Assembly (NCBI GenBank): GCA_002778195.1 | Contig: PCDI01000008.1 | Coordinates: forward strand, 554,655 to 618,654 | Length of the DNA stretch: 64,000 nucleotides | Direction: 5' to 3' | Source: Raffaelea ambrosiae | Lineage: Eukaryota; Ascomycota; Sordariomycetes; Ophiostomatales; Ophiostomataceae | Shown: piece after piece, positions 31,292-42,182 of the stretch | Numbering within the stretch: the stretch's first letter is position 1 | Layout of the letters: each line of letters opens with the position of its first letter | Notes under the pieces: model-generated | The model's input: the letters and a program-made list of their open reading frames with translations, nothing else | The model's database searches: none | Told to the model about the DNA's origin: nothing | Position numbers and translations under genes: made by a program

Positions 31292-32908
31292 ATGGAAGCC
31301 AGCACATCTAACACCACTGACTCTGGCCTCGGCCACCAGCAACAGGCCGCACAGAGGCCGTTCACAACTATGCCCTTGGTCATTGCTGGACTGAACAGTG
31401 GCCCTTTCGTGCCCGTGCAACATGCCGTGGGCCATGCCGTGTACCACGGTGGGCCCGAAAGTCCCGGCACCGAATTGTACGTTCACATTCCGGAGCAACG
31501 TATTCTCTGCATTCACGTCAACGACCTTCTCACGATGCCCCCCAAGTACGTGTACAAGCCGGGTCCGGGTATCGCCGAGGCCGACAAGGACAGCGCATAC
31601 GAAAGTGTAGATGGCGGTGATGAAGATGCGAAGGCTATCACTGACACGAAGACAGCCGAGACTGCCAATGCAACCGTTCACAAAGCGACAGCTGCAGAGT
31701 TCCGCCCGCAGAAGATGCGGGCCAACGCTCCGGAATTCCATCCTGGCAAGATGACGCCACTTGTGGTTTCGTCCTTTCCCCGTCTGGCTACATCCACAAA
31801 CAAGGCCACACAGACAGACGAGATCCAACCATCGAATGAGAATGCGGCACCTGACAACAGTGCTGAACAGAATACTGTCCCGGCCGTGGAGAGCAAGAAT
31901 AAGACTTCCACTAAGAGTGCTACCGAGGACGAGGTAGTTAAGGAAGACGAGAAGATCGAGTTAGCCATTGAGAAGAAGCCTTCTTCTGACTCGCACAAAT
32001 CTCCGGAGGAGACCAAGGTAACTGTGCCAGTAGCTGTGCCCACTAAGAAGAAGACCCTCAAGCACGTCCACTTTGAACCCCCCGCGCCCAAAACTGAAAA
32101 GACGCATAACAAGGCCAAGGCCAACGTTGAGGCTACATGGGAGGAAGAAGTCGAACCTCTGAAGTCAAAGCTGGCACAGAAGGTGCCCGTCAAGCCAATG
32201 ACTTACAGTCAGGTTGTTGGTCTAGCCCCCGCGGCGCCGAAGCCCGTTGTTGACGCGACACCCCAATCCACAGCCGTTACTTCTGAGGTTCCGGTGTCCA
32301 CACTGGCAGCTCCCGTCGCTCCGACCAAGCGCAAGTGGATGGCAGTCCTGAACAAGAAGAAGGGAAAGCAGACTAGCACAACGCAGCTTCCCCCCAAGCA
32401 GACAACACCACCCTTGGTGCCCGCAACAAAACACAAGCAAGTGCCCGGATGGTTACTCGTCAATACCATTGCCCCCACGCCATCCCACGGGTCCAACAGT
32501 GGTTCTGAAGCATCTTCGTCTGAACAACTTGCACAGCCAGTTCCGGCACGTCTTCTTCAGGTCGAGCCCACGTGGGAGACGGTCGAGAGCAAGAAGGCAA
32601 AGAACAAGATCACGCAGACGGGAGTGCCGCCGCCCCATTCGTGGCCGCTGCAAAGCTGGCAGGTCAACGCCGCCGCTAGCAGCAGCATGAAGATAGGAGG
32701 ACGTACCGAAAAGAAGTATGGCCAGGCACAGAACAAATCTCGAGCAGCATACAATCTAGATCATCACAGGACAAATCCCTCAAAGACTTGCCCGACGTCC
32801 ACCAAATCGCTGCCGGCCTTCAAGCTGAATCCGCCTGTGCTGAACAATCTGCCAGCACCCAAGGTGGGTAGACAGCTTGAGAAAAAGACTGTTGAAGAGA
32901 AGCCCTAG
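31292..32908 (+). CDS. Disordered protein with two PAM2-like motifs, 538 aa
   Basis: Single-exon protein with an ordered N-terminal part (about residues 25-92) of short strands (TMPLVIAGLNSGPFVPV, GTELYVHIPEQRILCIHVNDLL) and a long Lys/Glu/Pro/Thr-rich disordered remainder. Residues 129-152 contain two tandem matches to the PABP-interacting motif PAM2: VHKATAAEFRP and MRANAPEFHPG, compare consensus LNxxAxEFxP. PAM2 peptides bind the MLLE domain of poly(A)-binding protein, so a cytoplasmic mRNA-related role is suggested. Later segments include a basic KKKTLKHVHFEPP block, TYSQVVGLAP (about residue 305) and Lys/Gln-rich C-terminal text. No catalytic domain is visible and I do not recognise the family. 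Confidence 0.8.
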   Translation: MEASTSNTTDSGLGHQQQAAQRPFTTMPLVIAGLNSGPFVPVQHAVGHAVYHGGPESPGTELYVHIPEQRILCIHVNDLLTMPPKYVYKPGPGIAEADKDSAYESVDGGDEDAKAITDTKTAETANATVHKATAAEFRPQKMRANAPEFHPGKMTPLVVSSFPRLATSTNKATQTDEIQPSNENAAPDNSAEQNTVPAVESKNKTSTKSATEDEVVKEDEKIELAIEKKPSSDSHKSPEETKVTVPVAVPTKKKTLKHVHFEPPAPKTEKTHNKAKANVEATWEEEVEPLKSKLAQKVPVKPMTYSQVVGLAPAAPKPVVDATPQSTAVTSEVPVSTLAAPVAPTKRKWMAVLNKKKGKQTSTTQLPPKQTTPPLVPATKHKQVPGWLLVNTIAPTPSHGSNSGSEASSSEQLAQPVPARLLQVEPTWETVESKKAKNKITQTGVPPPHSWPLQSWQVNAAASSSMKIGGRTEKKYGQAQNKSRAAYNLDHHRTNPSKTCPTSTKSLPAFKLNPPVLNNLPAPKVGRQLEKKTVEEKP

Positions 32909-33341
32909 AGGCCAATCCAAGGGTAAACAACTCTTTTCTGGCCATGCCACATCGCGACCCACATCGACATTTTCAGGTAAGGAACAAAAACAGACGATCT
33001 CACAGATAGCACTTGTTTTAGTATGAGTTATCGCATCATTTTGAATTGAAATTGCCTCGGTATTGTTAAAGAATTGAAGAAAAAAAAGTGTGAGGAATTT
33101 GTGAGCTGTGCAGAACAGGCAGTGAAATAAACCAGAACAGAAGCAAGCAGGTAAGCAGAAGCAGAACAAGAAATTCAAACGCCATCATCCCTATTATCTT
33201 TACATAAAAACAGGAACTCCGTAGCTTTTTTCCCATGGTATCATCAGTGTTGGCAACGATTCACACGATTCACCCCTTCCCACCCATGCCTGACCAAATT
33301 CAGGGACATACCGGTGTATGGCTGTCCCTCGCCTCATCAAC
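32909..33341. other. Convergent spacer
   Basis: Holds the 3' ends of the PAM2-motif gene and of the DUF7053 gene. AT-richer than the flanking exons; no gene. Confidence 0.4.
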
Positions 33342-33399
33342 TCAATTCCTGCCTTGGACGCGCGGACCATAATCAGCAGGGTTGTACGCGTAGCCATGT

Positions 33400-33431
<32 letters not shown>

Positions 33432-34910
33432 CTTGTCTGATGTCGGGTCGAGCTTCATGAGAGCCTCTTGGCGGTGCTCTTCCAGCGTCTCGCGGTGTGT
33501 CGGCAGTTCCGAGGAGAAGTGTTTGTCCAGCCCCGGCGACCGATAGCCATTCTGGGCATGAGGGTTTCCGTTGCTCTGACCGACACTGGCATCCGAAGCC
33601 GTTGACTCGGGCCGCGAACCAGACAGAGCCGGGCTGTTCCGCTGACTGGGTTGCGTGAAATCCGTGGGGACCGACCACTGGCCGTTTGACCCAATATCCG
33701 AGTCGCGGTTTGACTGGGGGGTGGAGTTCACAGAGGAGGCCGGCGCCGGCGCTGTGGGGTAGGCGTGGTAGTAGTCGCCCGGCATCTCAACGGCATGTTG
33801 CGGAGCAGGTGCTCCACCAGCCGAGGCTGGAACGGCGACGGGATATCCCTGCAGTTCTTGCTGCATTGGGTGAGGGTACTGCGGGTACATCGCCGGGTGC
33901 ATCGGCATGTAGCCCGGGTGGCCCATGTAGCTGACGTGCCCCGGATGCATCTGGTAGGGCGGGTATCCGGGGTAGCCTGGGTAGCCAGGATACAATCCTT
34001 GCGCTGCCGGTGTGCCCGGTACTTGGTAGTTCTGCTGCTGCTGGACACCAGCGCTGCCTGGCCGGTTGTAGGGTGTAGCCATGGATTGCGGACGAGGAAC
34101 CTGGTATGGAACTGAGGGTGTTTGTGGAACTCCCGGGGTGGCCATAGGGCTGGTTGACAGGTGGGCAGCCGCCTGCTGCTGCTGCTGCTGCTGTTGCTGC
34201 ACAGACTGTGACTGATCCGCGTTTTGCTCTGTCCTGCTGAGCGCGGGCGAAGGCGTCGAAACAGGCGAGGTGGTCATGTTGTTCATGGTGCTGGACCGAT
34301 CCGCTGGGTTGAACGTCTTGAGCTTGCCGTTCTCAAGCATGGCATGCAGGGCGCCGGCGTCGACCAGCTCGGCCTTCTTGATGATGCGCTGGACCATGAG
34401 CTTGCTGGCGGCTTTGAGCTGGGACTTGACAAAGCTCATGACGGCAATGCTGCACTTGACCTCGACATCCTCACGCAGATAGAGGCCGTCCTTTGGTGCA
34501 CCCAGGGCGGCGAGACCCATCTCGAGGGGCTCGGGCGGCTCGATGCCGGGCTGGTTGCCGTCGATGCGGTACTTGTAACGAAGATCCGTGTTCATGGGTG
34601 CGTAGATGTGCGCCTGCAAGCCCCACGGCATGTCGTGGAAGCAGGCATTGAAGGCGAGCTTGCCGGAGCCCATCTTGCCAATACCAGGGATGTATTGGAT
34701 GCGCTCGAGGATCTCGTACCAGGTGGAGTAGTACTCATCGGAGGCGGCATCGCGCGGGGCTTTGATCGGCTTGTATTCAAGCACCAGAGGGTTGAGGGTG
34801 ATGACTTCGCCATGGGAATGCAGGATGTCGATGGCGAGCTGGCGTGGGATGAAGCCAGGAATGGGTGTGACAAGCGTCACCATCTCCTTCTTTCGCAACA
34901 TGCCGGACAT
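33342..34910 (-). CDS. DUF7053-type protein with poly-Q tail, 522 aa
   Basis: Single exon. The first 185 residues are a well-conserved fungal domain that I recall as DUF7053 (MSGMLRKKEMVTLVTPIPGF..., then STWYEILERIQYIPGIGKMGSGKLAFNACFHDMPWGLQAHIYAPMN), with an SRPBCC/START-like lipid-binding alternation of strands and a long final helix (residues about 160-195). The rest is low complexity: a Q9 tract near residue 240, a PGYPGYPGYPPYQ and HPGYMPMHP Pro/Tyr/Met-rich segment, a Ser/Asn-rich stretch and a final Q12 tract near residue 500. The poly-Q tracts are coded by mixed CAG/CAA. No signal peptide. Function unknown; the tail resembles transcriptional co-regulators or condensate-forming proteins. 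Confidence 0.88.
33399..33436 (-). repeat. Poly-Gln codon repeat (C-terminal)
   Basis: CAG/CAA run coding for about twelve Gln near the C-terminus of the DUF7053-type protein; probably length-polymorphic. Confidence 0.85.
34167..34200 (-). repeat. Poly-Gln codon repeat (central)
   Basis: CAG-rich run coding for about nine Gln plus flanking Ala codons in the middle of the DUF7053-type protein. Confidence 0.8.
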
Positions 34911-37238
34911 TTTCTACGAAGAGCAGAGAAGAGAACGGGAATAGGTGACGAGGGAGAGTGGAGTTTTCGGAGAGAGGAAAAAAGGCGTAATAGAGGAAGA
35001 TTGGACAAGGTTAATACGCGACAGTCTGCGTCGGAAAAGACGAGGAGGGCGGCTGACGACAGCCACGTCGACTGGAAATGGAATCGCGACAGGTGGCGGC
35101 TGGGATTGGCGGACGGACAGGCAGGACGTAAGCAAAAGTGGTTCTGGAGGAACTCTTCGGAAGCAGAACTGTGTCGCGACACGAATATGCTCTCTTGGTT
35201 TTCTGTGTTGCGCTTGTTTTGGCTCTGGTGATATCTCGTCGCTTTCTTTGTTGTATTCTGGCGACGTTTTGCTTGCTGGCCTCTGGCTTTCCTGGCGTGT
35301 CTTCCCTTTTCCGTCACACTGGGATTTTTTTTTTCCCACGGAGAGTGTGGCGGGGTTGTTTCGCCGCGCAATGCGATCCGGGATCGCTTTGCGATGAGCC
35401 TGGCAAGGTTCGTGTGCGATCGGCGCAGCAGGTCGAATCCCTTGACTCTCTTTTGTCTTCGGTGGCCTCCTGTGGTGGTAGTCTTTGTGGTCTCTTGCGG
35501 CGTCTGTGCCCTCTGTTCTATTTTTTGCCCTCTTAGAGTTTTAACTCTTGTTTGCGTTGCCTTCGCGGGGTCGACTGGGTTGCTCCTTCCCTCAAAGAAA
35601 ATCCCTGTCCAAAAGAATCAAAATAAAGGAACAAAAAAGGGTCTGCGCTATGGAGGTTCTTTGGTGTTGGTTGCGGGCCCTCTTTTATGCCTCAGAGTTC
35701 TCTCTGTTTGTTCCGTTGTAATGTGCAGTCGACGGATCGGGAAGGAGACGTGGGGGAGAATCTTCTGCGACAGCGCAGGAAAAGAAGATGCTCGTGGGAG
35801 GCAGAAAACCAAAAGAGGCGCGAAAACTGGAGGTAAACTGGGAGACAGGAAAAACGCCGGAATGGGTAAAGAGGGAGGGGGGGCAGGATGAGATAAAGAG
35901 GGAAGGCACGACTGGGGTACGAGGGGTCTCTTGGATCTCTTCCTGTGGTTCTTTCCATTTTTACGGCTTTGGTTGACCATTCAAGGTGTGCACAGCGTCG
36001 TGCCTGCTGCGGTTTGCCGGGTCACTTATCTTCCGGTCCAACTACTATGTATTACACCGTCCCTAAACCATGTCCTCGTATGCATCTCGCCCATCAGGCA
36101 GGGGGGCAACCCAGCGCCGGCCTTCTCCTGGGGATTTCCCTCCTTGCAGGTACATGACTCTACCTTGCTTCCCTGTTTACCTGGTGCTAGCTTCTCTGCT
36201 AGGCCTCTGTGCAGCCCAATATTCATCTTCTACAAGGACCGCTCGTGGATGACGTGAGAAAACAGTCGGCTCGCGGATTGGATGCTGGCCGGGATGCCTC
36301 TGCTTAAAATATAAGATTTAATTTAGCATGTCGTGCTAAGCCTGTCACACTAGCAGCCCCGCCTCGCACGGCGCCTGGGCGCAGTTTAGGTGCCGTTTTG
36401 GCTCACACAGGGGCTGTTCTTGGCAAACGGTCGGCATTGGGCGTCGCAGTCACGTGGCAGAAGCTGTCCATAGTTGTGATTCACGATGCGTGATGGTATC
36501 AAGATGCGATTAGATGAGGGCGCAGGATGACGGTGCCTGGAAGAAACAGATATTGAGATGAGTCGTTCTGAGAGTGGATAGCATCTTGCGTGATGACTAC
36601 TGTCTAAAGAAGGCCGTGACGCGTCTCTCACCGTCCGTCATTTGATCCTTCAACTCCCACCACCTGCGCCAGCTCACGATCTCGGCTACTTCCCGTCACA
36701 AGGGATCTTTGACAGGTCCCAGATCCAGACGCAAGGCTGCACATTGCGGAGGCCAGATGGTACTTTTCCTGCCTTCCAGAACTAGCGCTTGTTCTACGAT
36801 GGATTCTTGTTTCTTGAGTTTTGTTTCCACGCCACTCCTTGGCGGCCTGTGGTTGGGCCCTTTTTGAAGCTGTGGTCCGACACAGACATCCAAATCACCT
36901 GTTTTAACCGGTTGTATTATTTCAAATTGGAAACCCAAACACACGACTGTGTACGCAATCGCCAAAGCACCCGCATGCCGGGAAGTGCCACGGGAAAGCT
37001 AAAACGAGGCAAGATCCCATCCTGCTGTTCTTTCTTCTTCCCGAGTTCCCTTGTTTTCTTTCATTTCGCTTTCCACATCCGATTCCAAATGGTCATGTTG
37101 GCTACACCGATTGAAGACGCCAGCTCTACGGAAAGGTGCGAGGAGCGCAACACCTGGGACGAATTTTAACACGCATCCATACCGATAAGCCTTTTATTAA
37201 GAACCTCTCGACTTCTCCTACATCCCTACACACGCGCC
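34911..37238. other. Long intergenic region
   Basis: 2.3 kb between divergent genes. The part next to 34911 is a pyrimidine-rich leader of the DUF7053 gene on the transcribed strand. Plus-strand ORFs near 35138-35891 are Val/Cys/Phe-rich through GT-rich DNA and are not credible. No gene or known RNA seen. Confidence 0.4.
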
Positions 37239-37640
37239 ATGGCTCGACCCTTTGAAGAGGCGCCGATGCTTCGAGCGGGCGTCGCCAACGACGAAGAAGC
37301 AGCCCTCCCAGACATGTCGAAAAATGGGTCATCTGCAGGCAAGAATAGAAGCAGCAGAAACACGGTTCTGTTTGTCATGTGGCGCATTATTTGGCTGTTG
37401 GCCGCCACGTCAGTGGTTGTCCTCCTCATTTATGCGCCATGGCCTGGCCAAGCGGAATCCTCGCGGCAGCAAGGGATGGGGACCGATGTAGAGACCATGC
37501 ACGACGGTATGCACGGCGACACCCATGAGGCGATGCACGGATCGATGCACGGCAGCCAGACCTGCTGCAATTCGACGCAAGAGGAAGGCGGCGACATGGA
37601 AGACGACGATGAAGACTGTGCACCTTTGCCGACCGGCTAG
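37239..37640 (+). CDS. Small Met/His-rich single-pass membrane protein
   Basis: 133-residue ORF from ATG at 37239 in a good context (GCCATGG). Layout: acidic N-terminus of about 40 residues, basic NRSSR, one transmembrane helix (about residues 42-65), then a tail holding a run of MHxG-like units (METMHDGMHGDTHEAMHG, residues 85-101, plus SMHG), a CC pair, and an Asp/Glu-rich end. Met/His clusters of this type are typical of copper-binding ectodomains such as those of CTR transporters, but only one membrane helix is present and the MxxxM/GxxxG signature of CTR is absent. Might be a copper-binding accessory protein or chance. No intron is evident. Confidence 0.5.
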   Translation: MARPFEEAPMLRAGVANDEEAALPDMSKNGSSAGKNRSSRNTVLFVMWRIIWLLAATSVVVLLIYAPWPGQAESSRQQGMGTDVETMHDGMHGDTHEAMHGSMHGSQTCCNSTQEEGGDMEDDDEDCAPLPTG

Positions 37641-38806
37641 GGTGGTTGACACGTGCAACAGAGACACGCTGTGTAAGATAACGACTAGTTGGTTACCTTT
37701 TGGGCTCAGGGAATTTGGGACACCGGCGTTTGGCGATTTTGGGGCCTTTTAGGGGAAGTTTGGGGGGTTGGGGTGGTTCCATGCTAGTAGTTTAACCCCT
37801 CCTTTTCAGTTGTAACAAATGCCAAATAACTACCCTTTCTAGCGCCCCCGTCCTGCGTCAACTGTATCAAACCCCATAAGTGCTGCCTTTTTCTTTCGTA
37901 ATACTACTTGTTGATGACGCTCCAAGGCAGGCTGCATTTTTCAACGCCATCAGGCCCCGATCTGGAGTGGTCAGCCGTAGTCATCCAGTTCAGTAATCGA
38001 TACGCGCCTGATCAAACAAGCCACCACTGCAGGCGTTCTATCTGGGCTGCTACAATGAACAATGCACACTTACTTCCCTTCTCCCTTTGCGTTGCTGACG
38101 ACTGCAGATCGGAACAGCTTATTCCGGAGGTCGACGCCTCCACCTCCGCCTCCACCCAAATCTCACGCCGCGGGTCGTCAGCCGCGGCCAGTTTCCTTAG
38201 GATGCTTCCCATGTGCCACCATCCTGCGTTTCTGTCTGTGCTGGATGGTATTTGAGCTGGGTTGCGTTGAATCTCGCCTTCCGCGAGGTTGCAGCCCCCA
38301 AAATCCAGGGGCAAGTCCCGCAAACACGAAAGGGATGGCCACTTGGGGGGGCGGGACCATTCACGGGAGCAACCTGGCGATTATGCAGGAAAGAAGGGGC
38401 ATACGTGACTCTGGATGTCCATTGGCGTCGATGTGGGGAGGCAGCTCATATCGAGTTTGGATATGCTCTTTCTCGCATCTCTCCAACACACACACACACA
38501 CACACATATGAAGACGTTGGTTAGTATTCCCTGGAAAATTGGGAACTCATCCATAGTCCATATTGTATAAATTGCTATATGACGAGGGCAAGTCCAGATT
38601 GGCCTGTCTGGAACTCCATGCCAAAATGTTTGAATATCTATCCATTCAGGCTGTGTGTGGTAGTCCAACTTTTGCGATGCTCAGCGTCTCCTCCTTTTTC
38701 TTTTGGATAGGCATCCCTCTAAATACGGGATGGGTTGCCACAAGAGCTCTGCCAGATTGTAGTTTCCTCAAAAACACTCCGTGCTACTTTTGAACAGCAG
38801 CCAGCC
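37641..38806. other. Intergenic region
   Basis: Contains weak ORFs on both strands without recognisable motifs, a (CA)n tract (38487-38506) and the promoter of the Cys-rich secreted protein gene. Confidence 0.4.
38487..38506. repeat. (CA)10 microsatellite
   Basis: Ten consecutive CA dinucleotides in the intergenic region upstream of the secreted Cys-rich protein gene. Confidence 0.9.
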
Positions 38807-39469
38807 ATGAAACATACTGTGACTTGTTCTCTCCGCCTGCCGGGGGCGATCTTTGGCCTGTGCTTCCTCGGCCTCGTCCAAAATGCAGCCGCCTCGCTCA
38901 ACTGCACCGTCGTCGCCCCTGTGGTCACCATGCGCGACTGCGAGTGGGACGGCTGCCGCGTCCACGCCACCGCCAAAGCCGGCGACGTCCTCCACGCCGG
39001 CTGCCGCGCCGACTGCGCCTCCCTGGACGACCCTTGGCTGAGGCTCTACGACGGCTCCTACATCCGCACCAACGACGCGCTCGCCAACTGCCGCTACTTT
39101 TGCGAGCCGTATGCCATCACGGGGCTGCCCACCTGTGCCTGGGAGCACAACCAGACCGATCCCGACTCCAGCTTTTGTGCGGCGTCGTCGGCCATGGGCC
39201 TGGCCAGCAAGCTGCTGGGGCCGACCACGCTGGGCACGGAGCCGCCGGCCGTGGCAGGCGTGCCGACGGCCGGGACGGCGTGTGACTGGACAAAGACGCC
39301 GGCCTCGTTGACCACGAAATCAGGGCCGGCTTCTACGGCGGTCAATGGGACGGTGCCAGTGGCCACATCCCATAGCAATGGCACAGTGACATCGGCGCCC
39401 AAAGCACCGGGACCCACGCCAGCGCCGACAAATACCCTGCACATGTTCCGGAGGAGGATGGGGTCGTGA
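38807..39469 (+). CDS. Secreted Cys-rich protein (effector-like), 220 aa
   Basis: Single exon from ATG at 38807. A signal peptide (MKHTVTCSLRLPG...QNAAAS) leads into a compact Cys-rich domain of about 105 residues: LNCTVV, MRDCEWDGCRV, HAGCRADCASL, ANCRYFCEPY, LPTCAW and SSFCAAS, i.e. ten cysteines in a disulphide-compatible order. A Thr/Pro/Ser-rich C-terminal tail carries N-glycosylation sites and ends with RRRMGS. No GPI anchor pattern and no catalytic motif. The shape fits small secreted proteins of fungi, including candidate effectors or adhesion proteins, but no family is recognised. An in-frame extension upstream to 38735 is less likely because the signal peptide begins at 38807. Confidence 0.72.
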   Translation: MKHTVTCSLRLPGAIFGLCFLGLVQNAAASLNCTVVAPVVTMRDCEWDGCRVHATAKAGDVLHAGCRADCASLDDPWLRLYDGSYIRTNDALANCRYFCEPYAITGLPTCAWEHNQTDPDSSFCAASSAMGLASKLLGPTTLGTEPPAVAGVPTAGTACDWTKTPASLTTKSGPASTAVNGTVPVATSHSNGTVTSAPKAPGPTPAPTNTLHMFRRRMGS

Positions 39470-39982
39470 TTGCATGGAAGGCAGTGATCAAGGATGGCAG
39501 TTTACTTTCTCTAAACCACCAAATAAATTGCACACAATTCCAGCCACAATTCCAGCCATACGCCATTGTATTTCAAGGAATCTACTTGGTCCATTCTTGT
39601 TTCTCGGCTTCTATTTGAACTATTAAACTCGCTTGTGATATCCAACATGGACTGATTCTCTGTGCTCGTCTGTAAATGTCGATTTAAAAAAATGTAGTTC
39701 GGTGTTCACATATTGTCTGGAGGGAAGGTTACAGAACATATGAAACAAACATTGGAATGCCAAAACTTCATATGATTTATGTCAGTACTACTCAAAATAA
39801 AATAAAATACAGAAAGGCAATAGACCAATGGTAGGTCCAAGTAGAGATTGTTCTCGCATGCAGATCTTCTAAGTACGGGATCAACCGAAACGCCAAAGCC
39901 CGCCAGAGGCATCATCACTGTACAGCACGCACAGTCACCGACATAGGAAACCGGAATATACCACCAGCCCACACCAATTGCC
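39470..39982. other. Convergent spacer
   Basis: AT-rich spacer holding the 3' ends of the Cys-rich protein and amine-oxidase genes. No gene. Confidence 0.4.
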
Positions 39983-42182
39983 TCACAGCTTAGGGCAGCA
40001 CTCTCCAGTTGCGCCGGCGGTCGCCGTCTCCTTCGTCCCCTTCTCCGACTCACCGCTCAGCAGCACACTGCAGTTGAACGACTGCGTGCTCGGCGGCACG
40101 TCCAGCGCCGGGTTTTGCACAAAGAAGTTGGTCGGCCGCATGACCACCCGCAGCATCTCCACGGGCATCACGGGGAAATCTTCTGCCCGCGGAATGTGGT
40201 TCAGCCCAAACTGCAGCCACACCACCGGGTCGCCGTCCAGCGAGGCCGCCTTGGACGACCATGTGCGCACGCCGTCCCCGCCGTAGCTCTGATTCGTGTA
40301 CTTGCCGCCCGCGTACAGCTCTCCGTCGGCATACTTGGTAACATACACCGGGTGGTCGGCAAACTCGGCACGCTTGCGGTGGAACGAGTCGGCGTCGGCG
40401 AGGATGGGCTGCATGGCCGGTAGGTGCACCTTGTAGGCTGCGGGCAGGCCGTTGACCGGGTGGCGCACAGCCGGGTTGGTGATCTGGACGACGCGGCCGG
40501 TGCGCGCCGTGTCGAGGTCGAGGTGGCCCGAGGTGGTGAGAGGCGTGGTCTTGACTGTGTATCCCACACCGTGCGGGTTCAGCACAGGATCGCGCGGGAT
40601 GGACACGGCGTCCGAGTAAGTGACAGTGTTGCCGTGCCCCGCGATCATGGGGTCGACGCGCAAGCTAAAGAAGTGCTGGTGGTGGCCGGCCAGCACACCC
40701 GGGTGAACAACGGTGCCGAACGGGTGGCCCTGCTTGTCGAGCGCGCGGTCGACCGGCTGGGTGGACACGATGCCGGTGGCGCGGACCTCGTAGGTGACGT
40801 CGCCAGCCAAGTTGAAGATCCAGGCCAGGATGTACTCGTAGTTGCTCACGGTCAGGATGGTCTGCAGGACCAGCTCACGCTGGCGCACGACGACGGCGCG
40901 GTTGGTGCGGTAGTTGGTGTGCTTCCAGCCGATGCCGGCGTCCTGCTCGTGGATGCAGATGACGTTCGGGAAGGCGGTGGGCTTGCCGTCGGCGTCCGCC
41001 AAAACGCCGTCCAGGTAGTAGATCGAGCCCAGACAGTCGCAGCCGAGCTGCAGGTTGTTGGCCATGATGCCGGCGCCGGCGTCGCCCAGATCGAACGCCT
41101 GCTTCTTGTGGAAAGGGTGGCGCGGGTCGGCATAGGGGATGGCCATGTCGCTGAGAGAGAGACGGTAGAAGAGCGGCTGGCCATCGTAGTGCACGTCATA
41201 CAAAACCATGCCCTCGCGCTGGTTGAAGCCGACCTTGAACTCCCACTTTTGCCAGGCCAGCTGGCGGCCCATCTCGCTGAAGGGCGACACTGTGAAGGAA
41301 GCGCCCTCGGGCTGGACCACGCGCAGCGGCTTCAGGTCGGTCCGCAGCTTCGGCTGGGCCTCGGGGATGTATTCGCTGGGCGGCGCCGGCTGCCACGGCT
41401 GGACCTCTTTGATTGTGGCGTCGAGTCCCGTAGGCATGATGTCGATGCGGGTGATTTTCTTGGTGGCGCAGTCGATGACGGGCGATACCGGTAGAGGGAA
41501 GGCGTAGTGGCAGCTGTCGGCCTCGCCGGGGTTGGCCGGGTCGCGCATGTAGAGGAAGCACTGCATGACGCGGTTCTCGTCGCGAAAGAGGCCCTCGTTG
41601 ACACCGTCGGAGCCTGGACTGTCAGCCGACGCAGAGCAGATATGAAAGACGATGGTACGCACCATAAATCCACGGATCCGACACCAGAACGGTTCCCTCG
41701 GGCAGCTTGAGCTTGGCCACCTCGGCCAGCACGCCCGGGTCGGACAGCACAATCTGCTCAATGGCCACGATCTCCTCGCCATCGCCGTTGGCATGCTTGT
41801 TTGGACCCAGCCGTACATTGCTCTCGACGACGCCCTTGCTGAGGCTGACCACGGCTTCGTGGAGTTTGTGCTGGGAGTTGGGGTCAGCTCAGAGAACAAA
41901 GAGCACGTTCTCGGCGTCTCTCGCCGTCCGTATGCAGCCTACCGTGTTCTTGATGTAGTAGGCAACAAAGGCCTTCCGCTCAATGCTCGTCGTTGCCGCG
42001 CCCGTCCGCGCAGCCGCAAGATATGGTGCCAACTCGGCCTTGGCTGGCTCGAGCAATGTCACCACCTTGAACTGGAAGAGGGTGCCCTCAGGCCATGCCT
42101 TGCGGACGAGGTCAGAGGCAGCCGAGATCTCAGCGCCCGTAAGAGGACCTAGGGGGTGTTCCTGCGCAGTCGTGGAGGCCAT
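39983..42182 (-). CDS. Copper amine oxidase (topaquinone enzyme)
   Basis: Oxidises primary amines to aldehydes with release of ammonia and hydrogen peroxide. Three exons on the minus strand: 42182-41943, 41870-41663 and 41613-39983, giving 692 residues, the usual length for fungal enzymes. Joins restore KNT-HKLHEAVVSLS and DPWIYG-SDGVNEG. Catalytic features: the active-site base Asp in YYLDG (about residue 351); the topaquinone precursor Tyr in SNYEY (about residue 405); copper ligands HQH (about residue 462) and a third His in LNHIPRAEDF (about residue 622). No signal peptide. The C-terminus ends in CCPKL; the last three residues PKL resemble a weak PTS1 peroxisomal signal, matching the known peroxisomal location of some yeast amine oxidases. 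Confidence 0.95.

Noticed and set aside
33399..33436. CRISPR-like or satellite array
   Set aside because: It is a CAG/CAA poly-Gln codon tract within an open frame, with no spacers.
34224..35231. 335-residue plus-strand ORF
   Set aside because: Antisense to the DUF7053 gene's conserved 5' half, then runs into its leader.
40424..41494. 356-residue plus-strand ORF
   Set aside because: Antisense to the copper amine oxidase, which has intact catalytic residues; the ORF is a GC3 artefact.
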